Below, one piece after another: positions 24,001 through 31,875 of a stretch of 32,127 nt of DNA. The notes beneath the pieces were generated by a model that was not told where the DNA came from, searched no databases, and saw only the letters and a list, made by a program, of their open reading frames with translations. The DNA is from an uncultured Oscillospiraceae bacterium. GTDB taxonomy: Bacteria > Bacillota > Clostridia > Oscillospirales > Acutalibacteraceae. Both the position numbers and the translations under genes were made by a program. The DNA is taken from assembly GCA_900546265.1 (NCBI GenBank), contig URCA01000041.1:1-32127 (forward strand), read 5' to 3'. The number at the start of each line of letters is the position of its first letter. Position 1 is the first letter of the stretch.

Positions 24001-24407
24001 ACGCGGACGACGAGGTGACGGAAAAGGAACGCACCAAGGCTATGCGTATGAACGGCCTGCTGCTGGATAATCCAGAAATTGTCCGCGCCATGGAGGCGGA
24101 CGCCGCCGGCCTGTTCATTCCGGCCCGCATCGGCAGCGGCGGGAAATATCTGGCGGGTTCGTCGGTGGCATCCCTGCGGCAGTTCGGGCTGCTTAAGGAA
24201 CGTATCGAAAAACTGCTGTGCGAGATGGCCGCCACCCTGCGGCGGGGCGACGTGGCCGCCCTGCCGGCAGCCGGAAGCGTGGATGCCTGCGCCTGGTGCG
24301 ACTACCGCGCCGTGTGCGGTCACGAACCGGACAGCCCGGTACGCCGCATCGCCGAAAAAGACGCCGACGAGGTCTGGAAAGAGCTCGTCCCCAAAACCAC
24401 CGACTGA
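21003..24407 (+). CDS. addB: AddB: ATP-dependent helicase/nuclease subunit B
   Basis: AddB is one subunit of the AddAB helicase-nuclease, which resects double-strand breaks to start RecA-dependent repair, the Firmicutes counterpart of RecBCD. The product is 1134 aa. It starts with a Walker A (LLLGRSGTGKT, Lys13). The RecB-type nuclease domain has VVDYKTG with Asp930 and Lys932. Four cysteines expected to hold the 4Fe-4S cluster are present with family spacing: Cys765 (EKYHLCRFAYFC) and Cys1096, Cys1099 and Cys1105 (CAWCDYRAVC). The ATG at 21003 has GGGAGGG six bases upstream. addA follows by 14 bp. The helicase motifs in the middle are degenerate, normal for AddB. Confidence 0.96.
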   Translation: MLQLLLGRSGTGKTRRVLEELTHLARQQDAPTLVLLVPEQFSFESERTLLEALGPRLAGRIRVLSFTRLAETVFREVGGLAGRQMDDATRALLMSQALEQVSEQLVLYRRQAASPDYIQSVLSLLSECKQCAITPHQLEEVSAGLDGTLQKKTAELALILDAYEALAAQSHLDPLDSLTLLADRLPESRLLDGALVYVDSFKGFTGQELRVLGGVMSKAARTTVALCADGIEDSSGGYGLFSPVIRTASRLRSLAYERGVPVAKPILLTENRRARSEALRLLEEGAFAPRPRTSEEPANAVTIVPCGDIYEECAWTARRIRRLLREDGLRCRDIAVVARNLPAYEGLLDVALEEAGIPYYMDKREDILTDPLITLVLSALRAAVDGWDTEDLLRLMKTGLLPGFTADRIAVLENYLYMWRIRGNKWKQPWDWNPLGLSVRQDEASQQLLAELNAWRKEIAAPLERLQADLCGSEKPTGRRFAGAVYRYLQAVRADEAVRGQVTRLEEAGEHALAERAARLWDVLMELLDRFAAALADIRLSPNRHLELFRLVAGVTDLGSIPQSLDAVQVGCADRMRFSAPAVVFILGANEGVFPAYPASSGILSDNERRQLIAAGLPMADASDWQAVEERFFAYTALSAPSDRLFISFLQGNAAGESLTPSSLVELVGRILPQAPTANVRDASEMESAPDAFTYMAERTLRPTPESAAIRRIFEEQESYRPRISAMERAAAGRPAAFADEQLAARFFGDDMRLSPSRVEKYHLCRFAYFCQYGLKAKVRRPADLDAAEFGTLAHYVMETQLRAYVRDKTDYAALSKEQVTADAEQRVRDYVDAVMGGTENKPQRFAWLLTRLIRTCGSLLWQVVRELAQSQFVPVAFELSIGRPEEEGGEYVKPLVLTLPDGASIQVHGQVDRVDVFEKDGVSYVRVVDYKTGHKEFRLSEVVEGINLQMLIYILSICQNGGPHIGDKPAVPLREDSPIQPAGVLYLPAKLPVVRVGRDADDEVTEKERTKAMRMNGLLLDNPEIVRAMEADAAGLFIPARIGSGGKYLAGSSVASLRQFGLLKERIEKLLCEMAATLRRGDVAALPAAGSVDACAWCDYRAVCGHEPDSPVRRIAEKDADEVWKELVPKTTD

Positions 24408-24421
24408 AAGGAGGCCGCCCT

Positions 24422-27400
24422 GTGCGTCAATGGACCTCGGAACAACGGCAATGCATTGAAGCCCGCGGCGGCACCCTGCTGGTTTCCGCCGCGGCTGGCT
24501 CCGGCAAAACCTCCGTCCTGGTGGAACGGATCGTGCGCCGCATCACCGACCCCGCCGACGGCACGGACGTCGATCGCCTGCTGGTCGTGACCTTCACCAA
24601 AGCGGCCGCCGCCGAGATGAAGCAGCGGCTGAGCGCCGAGCTGTCCCGCCTGATTGCCGAACGGCCGGAGGATTTGCGGCTCCAGCGCCAGCTGATGCTT
24701 CTTCCCCGCGCCAATATCAGTACGGTACACGGTTTCTGCAGCGCCCTGCTGCGAGAGCATTTTCATCTGCTCGATCTCTCCCCCCAATTCAAGGTGGCGG
24801 AGGAATCGGAAACCGCCCTGCTGCGCCAGGAGGCGGTAACCGAGGTACTGGAGGAATGCTACGGAGAGAAGGAGTCCGCCTTTCTAGAACTGGCCTCTCT
24901 GCTCAGCTCCGGCCGGAATGACAAGGGCCTCATCCAGGCGGTGGAACGCATTTACGGCTTCATCCAGTCCCACCCCTTTCCCGATCGCTGGCTGGAAGAG
25001 CAGGAGCAGGCCTATGCCGCCGACACCCCTGTGGCGGAAACCATCTGGGGGCTGGCCGTCCGCGCCCGGATTCTCGATACGCTGCGGTACGCGGCCGCGC
25101 TGCTGGACAAGGCCGTCGAGCTGGCCGACGGCGAGGAAAAAATGGCGGCGGCCTATGGCCCGGCCCTGCGGCAAGCCCGGGAAGACATAACCCTCTTATG
25201 CCGGGAATTGCCTCACAGAACCTGGGACGAAACCGCCGCGGCTCTCTCCGCTTTTTCCTTCTCTTCTTTCGGGCGGCTGTTAAAGTATGAGGACGAGGGA
25301 CGCAAGCAGCGGGTAACGGCTCTGCGCGACGAGGCGAAAAAACGGATCCAGGCGCTGCCTCCCTTGCTCTGCGGAACGGAAGCGGAATGCCGGCAGGATC
25401 GGCAGGCGCTCTATCCTCTGGTAACCGCCCTGTGCGGCGTGGTGCGCCGTTTCAGCGACCGTTACGCCGCCAAAAAGGCCAAGCGCCGGATGGTGGATTT
25501 CAACGACTTGGAACACGGGGCGCTGCGGCTGCTGGTCATCGAGAAAGAAACCGGAGAAACGACGCGCACCCCCCTGGCCGAGGAGCTGTCCCGGCAGTTT
25601 GACGAAGTCCTGGTGGACGAATATCAAGACACCAACGCCGCACAAGACGCGCTTTTCCGCGCGCTGTCCCGGGGCGAGACCAATCTGTTCATGGTGGGCG
25701 ACGTCAAACAGAGCATCTATGGCTTTCGGCAGGCCATGCCCGCCCTGTTCATCCGCCGACGGGACGCCTATCCCGACTTTACAGGAAAAAATTATCCCGC
25801 CGCCATTACCCTAGGCAATAATTTCCGCAGCCGCCCGCAGGTCACCGACGCGGTCAATTTCGTGTTCCGGCAGCTGATGAGCCGGGAGGCAGGCGGCATT
25901 TCCTACGATGAGCGGGAGGAGCTGGTTCCCTCCGCCCCCTATTCCGACGGGGCGGGTTACGAAACCGAGCTGCTGGTGCTGGACACCGGCACAGTGGCCG
26001 AGGAGGACACCAGGGACGCGGCGGAAGCCCGCCTGATTGCCGGCCGGATCCACCAGCTTCTGGACACCCTGACCATCACCGATAAAGGCGGACAGCGCCC
26101 TGCCCGGTTCGGGGATTTCTGCATTCTTCTGCGCAGCAAATCCGCCCATGCACAGGCCTATGCCGACGAATTGAACGCCTGCGGCATTCCGGCATGGACG
26201 GCGGCGTCCGGCGGCTTCTTCGCCGCGCCCGAGGTGGCCGTCGCCGTGTCCCTTCTGCGCTTTATCGACAATCCCCTTCTGGACGTGCCGCTGCTGGCCG
26301 TGATGCTCTCCCCCGCCTTTGGCTTTACGCCGGACGACTGCGCCCGTATCCGGATGGCGGACAAAAACAGCCCCCTCTATGTCGCGGTGCGGGGCATGAG
26401 CGCCGGGGAGGGCGATTTGCCTGCCCGGTGCGCGACCTTCTTGACCCAGATGGATCGCTATCGCCTGCTGTCCGCCTCTCTGCCGGCGGACAAGCTGATT
26501 CATCGGCTGTATGAAGATACGGGCCTGCTGTCCATGGCGGCGGCCCAGCGCCACGGCGTTCAGCGCGTGGCCAATCTGCGCCTGCTCCACGGCTATGCCC
26601 GCGGTTTCGAGCAGAGCGGCTTCCGGGGCTTGTCGGCTTTCGTGCGCTATCTGGATCGGATGGAACAGCAGGCGATGGACATGGCCCCCGCCTCCACCGT
26701 GTCGGAAGGCGGCAACGTGGTGCGGATTCTCAGCATTCACAATTCCAAGGGTCTGGAGTTTCCCGTGGTCTTTCTGGCCGGGCTGGGCGGGCTGTTCAAT
26801 CCCGATTCCACACGCGGCGATCTGCTGCTGCATGCCGACGCTGGCATTGGGTTGGTGCGGCGGGAGGCGGACACCCTCAGGCAATACAACACGCTTCCCC
26901 GACAAGGGGTATCCCTTGCCATTCAAAACAGTGAGCGTGCGGAGGAGCTGCGGGTTTTGTACGTGGCCATGACCCGGGCGAAGGAGAAGCTGTGCCTCGT
27001 CATGTCCCTTCGACAGCCGGCCAGTCTCTTGTCCCGCCTGGCTGCTTCTCTAGGAGACGACGACAAGCTATCTGCCTTTACGGTTTTGTCGGCTCGTAGT
27101 ATGAGCGAATGGCTGTTGGCCTGCGCCCTGCGCCACCCTTCCGGTAAAATTCTGCGGGATATGGCCGGGGACGACGCCGTCTCCATCCGTCCGGCGGCCT
27201 ATCCCTGGTCGGTGGAGGTTTGCCGCGCCCCGGCCGCGGGAGAAAACGCCGTGGAAGAAATCGCCGCCGTGCAGCCGGATATGGCCGTATACGAGACCCT
27301 GCGCCGCCGGCTGGCTTATACCTATCCCTATGCGGCGCTGGGGCAGGTGCCCTCCAAGCTGGCGGCCTCGGAGCTGTCGCATGAAGGCGTGCGGCGGCAA

Positions 27401-27973
27401 TTTGTAGCCGCCTCCCGTCCCGCCTTTCTCAGTCATTCCGGCCTTTCTCCCACGGAACGCGGCGTGGCTCTGCATACCTTTATGCAGTTCGCGGATTATT
27501 CCCGCGCCGCCCTGTCGCCGACGCAGGAGATTGCCCGCCTGACGGCGGAAGGCTTCCTGACGGCCGAACAGGCCGCCGTGCTCCCTTTGCCGAAAATCCG
27601 CCGCTTCTTCGCCAGTTCCCTGTACGCCCGCATGGCGGCGTCTCCCCGCTGCCTGCGGGAAGAGCATTTCACCATCCCGCTGCCCGCCAGCCAGTTCAAC
27701 AAAGAGCTGCCGGAACACCTGCCGCACGGGGCGGCGGAAGAAAGCCTGATGATCCAGGGTATTGCCGACTGTGTCTTTGAGGAACAGGGCGGTTTGGTCA
27801 TCGTGGACTATAAAACGGATCGGGTAAAAACCGGGCAGGAGCTGACGGAGCGCTATATCGAGCAGCTACGGATTTACGCCTATGCGCTCTCCCGTACGCT
27901 GGCGCTCCCTGTCAAGGAATGCCTGCTGTACGCTTTCGCGCTGGATGACAGTATTTCCTTGGAAATATCATGA
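24422..27973 (+). CDS. addA: AddA: ATP-dependent helicase/nuclease subunit A
   Basis: AddA is the UvrD-like helicase and second nuclease of the AddAB complex. The product is 1183 aa from a GTG at 24422 with AAAGGAGG seven bases upstream; a longer frame runs back into addB and is rejected. Superfamily 1 motifs appear in order: Walker A SAAAGSGKTSV (Lys29), motif II VLVDEYQDTNAAQ, motif III MVGDVKQSIYGFRQA, motif V SIHNSKGLEFPVVF and motif VI LYVAMTRAKEKL. The C-terminal RecB-like nuclease has GIADCVFEEQGG and VIVDYKTDR (Asp1129, Lys1131). Gene order addB-addA and tight spacing are as in other Firmicutes. A perfect terminator follows the stop. Confidence 0.96.
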   Translation: MRQWTSEQRQCIEARGGTLLVSAAAGSGKTSVLVERIVRRITDPADGTDVDRLLVVTFTKAAAAEMKQRLSAELSRLIAERPEDLRLQRQLMLLPRANISTVHGFCSALLREHFHLLDLSPQFKVAEESETALLRQEAVTEVLEECYGEKESAFLELASLLSSGRNDKGLIQAVERIYGFIQSHPFPDRWLEEQEQAYAADTPVAETIWGLAVRARILDTLRYAAALLDKAVELADGEEKMAAAYGPALRQAREDITLLCRELPHRTWDETAAALSAFSFSSFGRLLKYEDEGRKQRVTALRDEAKKRIQALPPLLCGTEAECRQDRQALYPLVTALCGVVRRFSDRYAAKKAKRRMVDFNDLEHGALRLLVIEKETGETTRTPLAEELSRQFDEVLVDEYQDTNAAQDALFRALSRGETNLFMVGDVKQSIYGFRQAMPALFIRRRDAYPDFTGKNYPAAITLGNNFRSRPQVTDAVNFVFRQLMSREAGGISYDEREELVPSAPYSDGAGYETELLVLDTGTVAEEDTRDAAEARLIAGRIHQLLDTLTITDKGGQRPARFGDFCILLRSKSAHAQAYADELNACGIPAWTAASGGFFAAPEVAVAVSLLRFIDNPLLDVPLLAVMLSPAFGFTPDDCARIRMADKNSPLYVAVRGMSAGEGDLPARCATFLTQMDRYRLLSASLPADKLIHRLYEDTGLLSMAAAQRHGVQRVANLRLLHGYARGFEQSGFRGLSAFVRYLDRMEQQAMDMAPASTVSEGGNVVRILSIHNSKGLEFPVVFLAGLGGLFNPDSTRGDLLLHADAGIGLVRREADTLRQYNTLPRQGVSLAIQNSERAEELRVLYVAMTRAKEKLCLVMSLRQPASLLSRLAASLGDDDKLSAFTVLSARSMSEWLLACALRHPSGKILRDMAGDDAVSIRPAAYPWSVEVCRAPAAGENAVEEIAAVQPDMAVYETLRRRLAYTYPYAALGQVPSKLAASELSHEGVRRQFVAASRPAFLSHSGLSPTERGVALHTFMQFADYSRAALSPTQEIARLTAEGFLTAEQAAVLPLPKIRRFFASSLYARMAASPRCLREEHFTIPLPASQFNKELPEHLPHGAAEESLMIQGIADCVFEEQGGLVIVDYKTDRVKTGQELTERYIEQLRIYAYALSRTLALPVKECLLYAFALDDSISLEIS

Positions 27974-27974
27974 T

Positions 27975-28010
27975 AAAAAGTCCGCTATGGGTAACATAGC
28001 GGACTTTTTT
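27975..28010. terminator. Bidirectional terminator between addA and sfsA
   Basis: AAAAAGTCCGCTATG pairs perfectly with CATAGCGGACTTTTT around a 5-nt loop. It starts one base after the addA stop and ends 8 bp before the sfsA stop on the other strand. Confidence 0.95.
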
Positions 28011-28018
28011 CTGCCGTA

Positions 28019-28711
28019 TTACAGCACCACCTCCACCGAATTTCGGATGGTCAAGCCGTCCGGCTCCACCGTGCAGTCGTAGGCCAGCGCCGCCACACCG
28101 CAGCGAACCGCTTCCTCCAGCGCGTCGGCGAATGCCGGATCCGTCTGTCTGTGCGGCGTGAAGTACGAAACGCCTTCCATCTGGATGACAAACACCACAG
28201 CCGCATACCAGCCCTCCCGGGCGGCGCGTGAAAGCTCCCGAAGATGCCTGCGTCCCCGTTCGGTGGGAGCGTCGGGGAATCGAACGACGCCCTGCTCCTC
28301 CAGGGTCACCCCTTTAACCTCCATCCACCCCCGGACTTCGGGCCATTCGATATAAAAATCCAGGCGGGAATCGCCGAAAACCGCCTCCCGGCGGATTAGC
28401 GCGGCCGCTTCCGGCCTTCCCGGGAGAAGCAGGCCGCCGGCAAGCGCTTCCTGCCAAACGGCATTTGGCGCCTGGCTGTCGATGTTGACAAGCCGCCCGT
28501 CCTTTTCCACCGCAATGAGGGACAAAGCCGTTTTGCGAGCCGGATTCCGATGCCGCTGCACGTAAACGCGGGCGCCGGGAATCAGCAGTTCCCGGCAGCG
28601 GCCGGTGTTTTTCACATGAGCCGTCTCCTCCCGGCCGCCGCAAATCACCCGGGCGATAAATCGGTTCGGCCGCTCGAGGAACACCGCCGGCTCCACAGAA
28701 TGATAACGCAA
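28019..28711 (-). CDS. sfsA: SfsA family protein
   Basis: The 230-aa protein matches the SfsA family (sugar fermentation stimulation). Its fold combines an OB-like N-terminal part with a restriction-endonuclease-like domain; the cellular role is not settled. Segments visible are ERPNRFIARV near 14-23, AHVKNTGRCRELLIPG near 31-46, the acidic LDFYIEW and MEVKGVTLEEQGVVRFPDAP near 130-149 that would form the nuclease-like core, and FTPHRQTDPAFADAL near 189. The start is a TTG at 28711 with AGGAGGG six bases upstream; no ATG fits. It is convergent to addA and divergent from degV. Confidence 0.93.
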   Translation of the reverse strand: MRYHSVEPAVFLERPNRFIARVICGGREETAHVKNTGRCRELLIPGARVYVQRHRNPARKTALSLIAVEKDGRLVNIDSQAPNAVWQEALAGGLLLPGRPEAAALIRREAVFGDSRLDFYIEWPEVRGWMEVKGVTLEEQGVVRFPDAPTERGRRHLRELSRAAREGWYAAVVFVIQMEGVSYFTPHRQTDPAFADALEEAVRCGVAALAYDCTVEPDGLTIRNSVEVVL

Positions 28712-28734
28712 TCCAATCCCTCCTCGTCCTTTTC

Positions 28735-28763
28735 AGTATAGCAAAAAAAACGGTTTTCAAAAA
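28735..28763 (-). promoter_or_regulatory. Possible promoter of sfsA
   Basis: On the minus strand, TATACT (28740-28735) is preceded after 17 bp by TTTTTG (28763-28758). The -35 match is weak; an alternative TTGAAA is only 14 bp away. Confidence 0.4.
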
Positions 28764-28860
28764 GCCGCCATCATAAATCCCCGCTTTTTCCAGTATAATG
28801 AACGGACGGGCTTGCACACTAATGACGTATAAACCAAAAAAGAAAGGCATTCGACCTTTC

Positions 28861-28889
28861 TTGACAGGGATGCGGCCGCATGGTATGCT
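28861..28889 (+). promoter_or_regulatory. sigma-A-like promoter of degV
   Basis: A perfect TTGACA (28861-28866) and TATGCT (28884-28889) are 17 bp apart, 41 bp before the ATG at 28930. A TATAAT at 28793 upstream lacks a clear -35 box. Confidence 0.75.
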
Positions 28890-28929
28890 GAAAGAAACGC
28901 GCGGCGATTCCCAGCGACGGAGGAAACGT

Positions 28930-29778
28930 ATGGGCATTCGACTTATTGCTGACAGCTGCTGCGACACTGGGCCGCAGACAGACGAGCGTCTGCGTGACCT
29001 GTCCAAGGCCCCTTTGCAGGTTTTGGTGGAAGAACAAGCCTTTGTTGACGACGGCACCTCCCATCCGGAAGAACTGATTGCCGCCATGAAGGCCAGCCGT
29101 CAGGCGGCCCGTTCGGCTTGCCCCGGCCCGGAGGACTTCGCCTGCCGTATACGTGGGGCGGACGACTGTCTGGTCATCACCCTGTCCAGCAAGCTCAGCG
29201 GCTCCTATAACGCCGCGCGCAACGCCAGGGATTTGGTGCTGGAGGACGAACCGGGCAAGCGCATTCACATTCTTGATTCGGCCAGCGCCTCCGCGGGTGA
29301 GACGCGTCTGGCCCTTTTTGCGCAGGCCTGCCTGGACGCGGGCAACGATTTCGACACGGCGGTCCGCCGGGTGGAATCCTTCGCCGCCGGCATGCGCACC
29401 CTGTTCGTGCTGGAAGATCTCAGCGCCCTTGTGAAAAGCGGACGGCTGAATAAAGTATCGGGTATTGTGGCTTCCATCCTGTCCCTCTGCCCCGTGTTGG
29501 GGGCCGATGGGCACGGCGAAATCAAAATGGTGGCCAAAGCCCGGGGCATGCAGAACGCTCTTCGCCGCTTGACCGAAATCGTCGGGCAGGAAACAGCGGG
29601 GGCCCCGCCTCGCTCTGTGACGATGGTGCTAGCTTACTGCCAGGCGGAGGAACGGGCCGAATCGCTGAAAATGCAACTGAAAGCCTCCTGCCCCGCCATC
29701 GGCAAGGTGCTGGTGGTTCCCACCGGTATCCTGTCCACCATGTATGTGGGCAACGGCGGTATTGTGGTGGCCTTTTGA
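28930..29778 (+). CDS. DegV family fatty-acid-binding protein
   Basis: DegV proteins bind a fatty acid between two domains; in Firmicutes some relatives (FakB) present fatty acids to the kinase FakA for phospholipid synthesis. The 282-aa product has IRLIADSCCD at the N-terminus, the typical VITLSSKLSGSYNAA near 82-96 and the ligand-binding FVLEDLSALVKSGRLNKVSG near 158-177. The end GVLSTMYVGNGG-like segment (TGILSTMYVGNGGIVVAF) also fits. GGAGG lies six bases before the ATG at 28930. It is a single-gene unit here; no fakA is nearby. Whether it acts as a FakB is inferred from family. Confidence 0.92.
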   Translation: MGIRLIADSCCDTGPQTDERLRDLSKAPLQVLVEEQAFVDDGTSHPEELIAAMKASRQAARSACPGPEDFACRIRGADDCLVITLSSKLSGSYNAARNARDLVLEDEPGKRIHILDSASASAGETRLALFAQACLDAGNDFDTAVRRVESFAAGMRTLFVLEDLSALVKSGRLNKVSGIVASILSLCPVLGADGHGEIKMVAKARGMQNALRRLTEIVGQETAGAPPRSVTMVLAYCQAEERAESLKMQLKASCPAIGKVLVVPTGILSTMYVGNGGIVVAF

Positions 29779-29870
29779 TGCTTTTTCGCGGATTTTCCGA
29801 TAATCTTCATCGGTTCTTTCGATTCGCGTGTTATAGTAAATCTATTTCAATGAGACGAGGAGGATGAAGC

Positions 29871-30551
29871 GTGGGATTTTTCCGCGATACGAATAAGAAA
29901 AAGGAGCTGCCAGAGCTGTACTCTGAGCGGCATCTGGAATGCCTGGAGAATCACATTGAAAGTCATTTCGGCCCCTATGAATCGGTCTTTCACGAGCTGG
30001 TTTCTCCGGATATCCATGTGGACATTGCCATCATCCCGCCGTCAGAGGCTCATAACTGCTACACGCTGGTTACCATGGGAATGGGCGCGCATCGGATGCG
30101 GGTGCCAAAGGCCGTCAAAAAGGCCAAGCTCGATCGCGCCGAACTGGTCATCTGCCTGCCGCCCGATTGGAATATGCAGAGCGATGAGGAAACGGACTAT
30201 TGGCCGCTGCGGTGGCTGAAAATCATGGCCCGCCTGCCCGGCAATGAGAAATCCTGGCTGGGCTGGGGGCATACGGTGCCCAGCGGCGAGCCTTTTGCGG
30301 AGAACACTCGTCTGTGCGGCATGTTGCTGGAAAATCCCGTGACCTTTGGGGAGGAAGCCGCAGCCTGTCCCCTTCCGGACGGAAGCTGTATCCGGTTTTA
30401 TCAGATGATTCCTCTTTATGAGGAAGAGATGGATTATAAAGTATCTCACGGAACGGAGGCGCTGCGCGGGCGCTTCGGCGGGCAGTTCCCGACGGTGGTG
30501 GATATCGGACGGGAAAATGTCTGCGAGCCGCTGCTGGCTGCCTCTCTGTGA
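29871..30551 (+). CDS. Suppressor-of-fused (SUFU) domain protein
   Basis: The 226-aa protein resembles the SUFU domain. Family-like segments are HIESHFGPYESVFHELVSPD near 27-46, the strand VDIAIIPPSEAHNCYTLVTMGMG near 50-72 and the motif ELVICLPPDWN near 90-100. WPLRWLKIMARLP follows near 110-122. In bacteria SUFU-superfamily proteins are known as immunity proteins of polymorphic toxin systems; stand-alone copies of unknown role are also common. No toxin gene is adjacent. The start is a GTG at 29871 with AGGAGG seven bases upstream; a TATAGT about 34 bp further up is a possible -10 box. The dacF-like gene begins 16 bp after the stop, suggesting a shared transcript. Confidence 0.85.
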   Translation: MGFFRDTNKKKELPELYSERHLECLENHIESHFGPYESVFHELVSPDIHVDIAIIPPSEAHNCYTLVTMGMGAHRMRVPKAVKKAKLDRAELVICLPPDWNMQSDEETDYWPLRWLKIMARLPGNEKSWLGWGHTVPSGEPFAENTRLCGMLLENPVTFGEEAAACPLPDGSCIRFYQMIPLYEEEMDYKVSHGTEALRGRFGGQFPTVVDIGRENVCEPLLAASL

Positions 30552-30567
30552 CAGGAAGGAACCGCCC

Positions 30568-31623
30568 ATGAAACGTCTCGTCTCTCTGCTTCTGATTTTG
30601 ACATTGGCAGCCGGCCTGGCCGGCTGCGCATCTTCGCCGGAGGATTCGTCCTCCGGCGTCCTCGCGTCCTCAGGCGGACAGGTGGTGGACGCGGGGGCCA
30701 CCACGGCGGCGCCTGCCACATCCACCACCGTTGTCACCACGACGACAGCCGCCACTACGACCACGTTGCCGGCTGTCACAACGGCTTCCAAAGGAGGAAC
30801 CACCGGAAAGCCCGTTCCCACCCTCCCCACCCGTTGGAATACGGCGGATATCCAGGCCCCCGCCGCCCTGCTGTACAATGTGACGGACGATCGGATGCTG
30901 TTTGAAAAGGGGGCCCAGGACACCCTGTATCCGGCCAGCACCACCAAGCTGCTGACCGCCCTGGTGGCCCTGAAATACTGCCCGGAGGACACCGTGCTGA
31001 CCGTCACGCAGGACGCACTGAATCTGAAGGCCTGGGACGCCAGCACGGCGCGCCTGAAGCCGGGCATGAAGCTGACCAACCGGATGGCCCTCGAGGCCCT
31101 GCTGCTGGTTTCCGGCTGCGACGCGGCCTATGTGCTGGCAGAAAACATCGGCCGCCTCATCGCGGAAAACGAGGCGCTGTCCACCAAGGAGGCGGTGGCG
31201 CTTTTCTGTGTCAAGATGAACGAGGAAGCGGCGCTGCTGGGCGCTGAGCAAAGCCATTTTGCCAATCCGGACGGCTATCATCATGAGGAGCATTATACCA
31301 CGGCTTACGATCTGCTGCTGATCTCGCTGGAGGCCCTTCAGCATCCCACCATCCGCGAAATCTGCGCCATGACCACCAGCACTCGCACCCTGGTGTCCGG
31401 CCAAAAAGTTACCTGGAACAACAACAATCAGCTGCTGCAGCAAAAGAGCCTTTACTATTATCCGGGGGTCACCGGTTTGAAATCGGGCTTCACTTCCCCC
31501 GCCGGCCATTGTATGGTGGCCACGCTGACCAAGGCCGGCAAAGAATACGTCGCCATCGTCCTCAAAAGCCCGAACAGCACCCAGCGCTGGCTGGATATTC
31601 TCCAGTTGCTTCACGCTGCATAA
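30568..31623 (+). CDS. D-alanyl-D-alanine carboxypeptidase lipoprotein (S11, DacF-like)
   Basis: This S11-family DD-carboxypeptidase trims the terminal D-Ala from peptidoglycan stem peptides outside the membrane. The 351-aa protein starts with a lipoprotein signal (lipobox LAGC, Cys20). A Ser/Thr/Ala-rich linker follows (about 21-90, many consecutive Thr), then the catalytic domain. SxxK is PASTTKLLTA with Ser124 and Lys127. The second motif is SGCDAA (Ser182), with Cys where many relatives have Asn. The third motif is KSG (305-307). The lipid anchor replaces the C-terminal amphipathic helix of classical PBP5; the C-terminal domain is absent. The ATG at 30568 has AGGAAGGA seven bases upstream. 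Confidence 0.92.
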   Translation: MKRLVSLLLILTLAAGLAGCASSPEDSSSGVLASSGGQVVDAGATTAAPATSTTVVTTTTAATTTTLPAVTTASKGGTTGKPVPTLPTRWNTADIQAPAALLYNVTDDRMLFEKGAQDTLYPASTTKLLTALVALKYCPEDTVLTVTQDALNLKAWDASTARLKPGMKLTNRMALEALLLVSGCDAAYVLAENIGRLIAENEALSTKEAVALFCVKMNEEAALLGAEQSHFANPDGYHHEEHYTTAYDLLLISLEALQHPTIREICAMTTSTRTLVSGQKVTWNNNNQLLQQKSLYYYPGVTGLKSGFTSPAGHCMVATLTKAGKEYVAIVLKSPNSTQRWLDILQLLHAA

Positions 31624-31695
31624 ACCCGGTTATTTCCTGTCGTTTCGGTTCGATATGGGGCATACTAAGCCTGTCAGGAAAGGCAGGTGAGGATC

Positions 31696-31857
31696 GTGTC
31701 CTATATTCATCCCGCCCTGCGCGAACAATGGGAAAACGTTCCCATCTATATTAAAAACCGCATTCTGGAAGCGAACGTGACCATTGAGACGGCAGAAGAA
31801 CTGCAGACCTGCGTGGCGCTGATCGAAAAGCAGGAGCAGTGCTGCGGGGACTTGTAA
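31696..31857 (+). CDS. Small hypothetical protein, 53 aa
   Basis: The frame begins with a GTG at 31696 preceded by AGGTGAGG (three bases). The peptide (start SYIHPALREQWENVP, end KQEQCCGDL) is helical-looking and soluble, with a Cys-Cys pair near the C-terminus and a third Cys near residue 39. Codon choice at third positions fits a real gene. It starts 72 bp after the carboxypeptidase stop and ends 18 bp before the next small gene. I do not recognise a family. Confidence 0.7.
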   Translation: MSYIHPALREQWENVPIYIKNRILEANVTIETAEELQTCVALIEKQEQCCGDL

Positions 31858-31875
31858 TCCAAAGGAGAGCGACGT

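Noticed and set aside
23052..24323. Long minus-strand open frame (423 codons) opposite addB
   Set aside because: It mirrors the addB coding frame in GC-rich DNA, gives a His/Gly/Ala/Arg-rich peptide with no domain, and lacks an RBS. addB itself has all family motifs.
29797..29820. Terminator after degV (CCGAT...ATCGG followed by TTCTTTC)
   Set aside because: The stem is only 5 bp and the T tract is broken; too weak to call.
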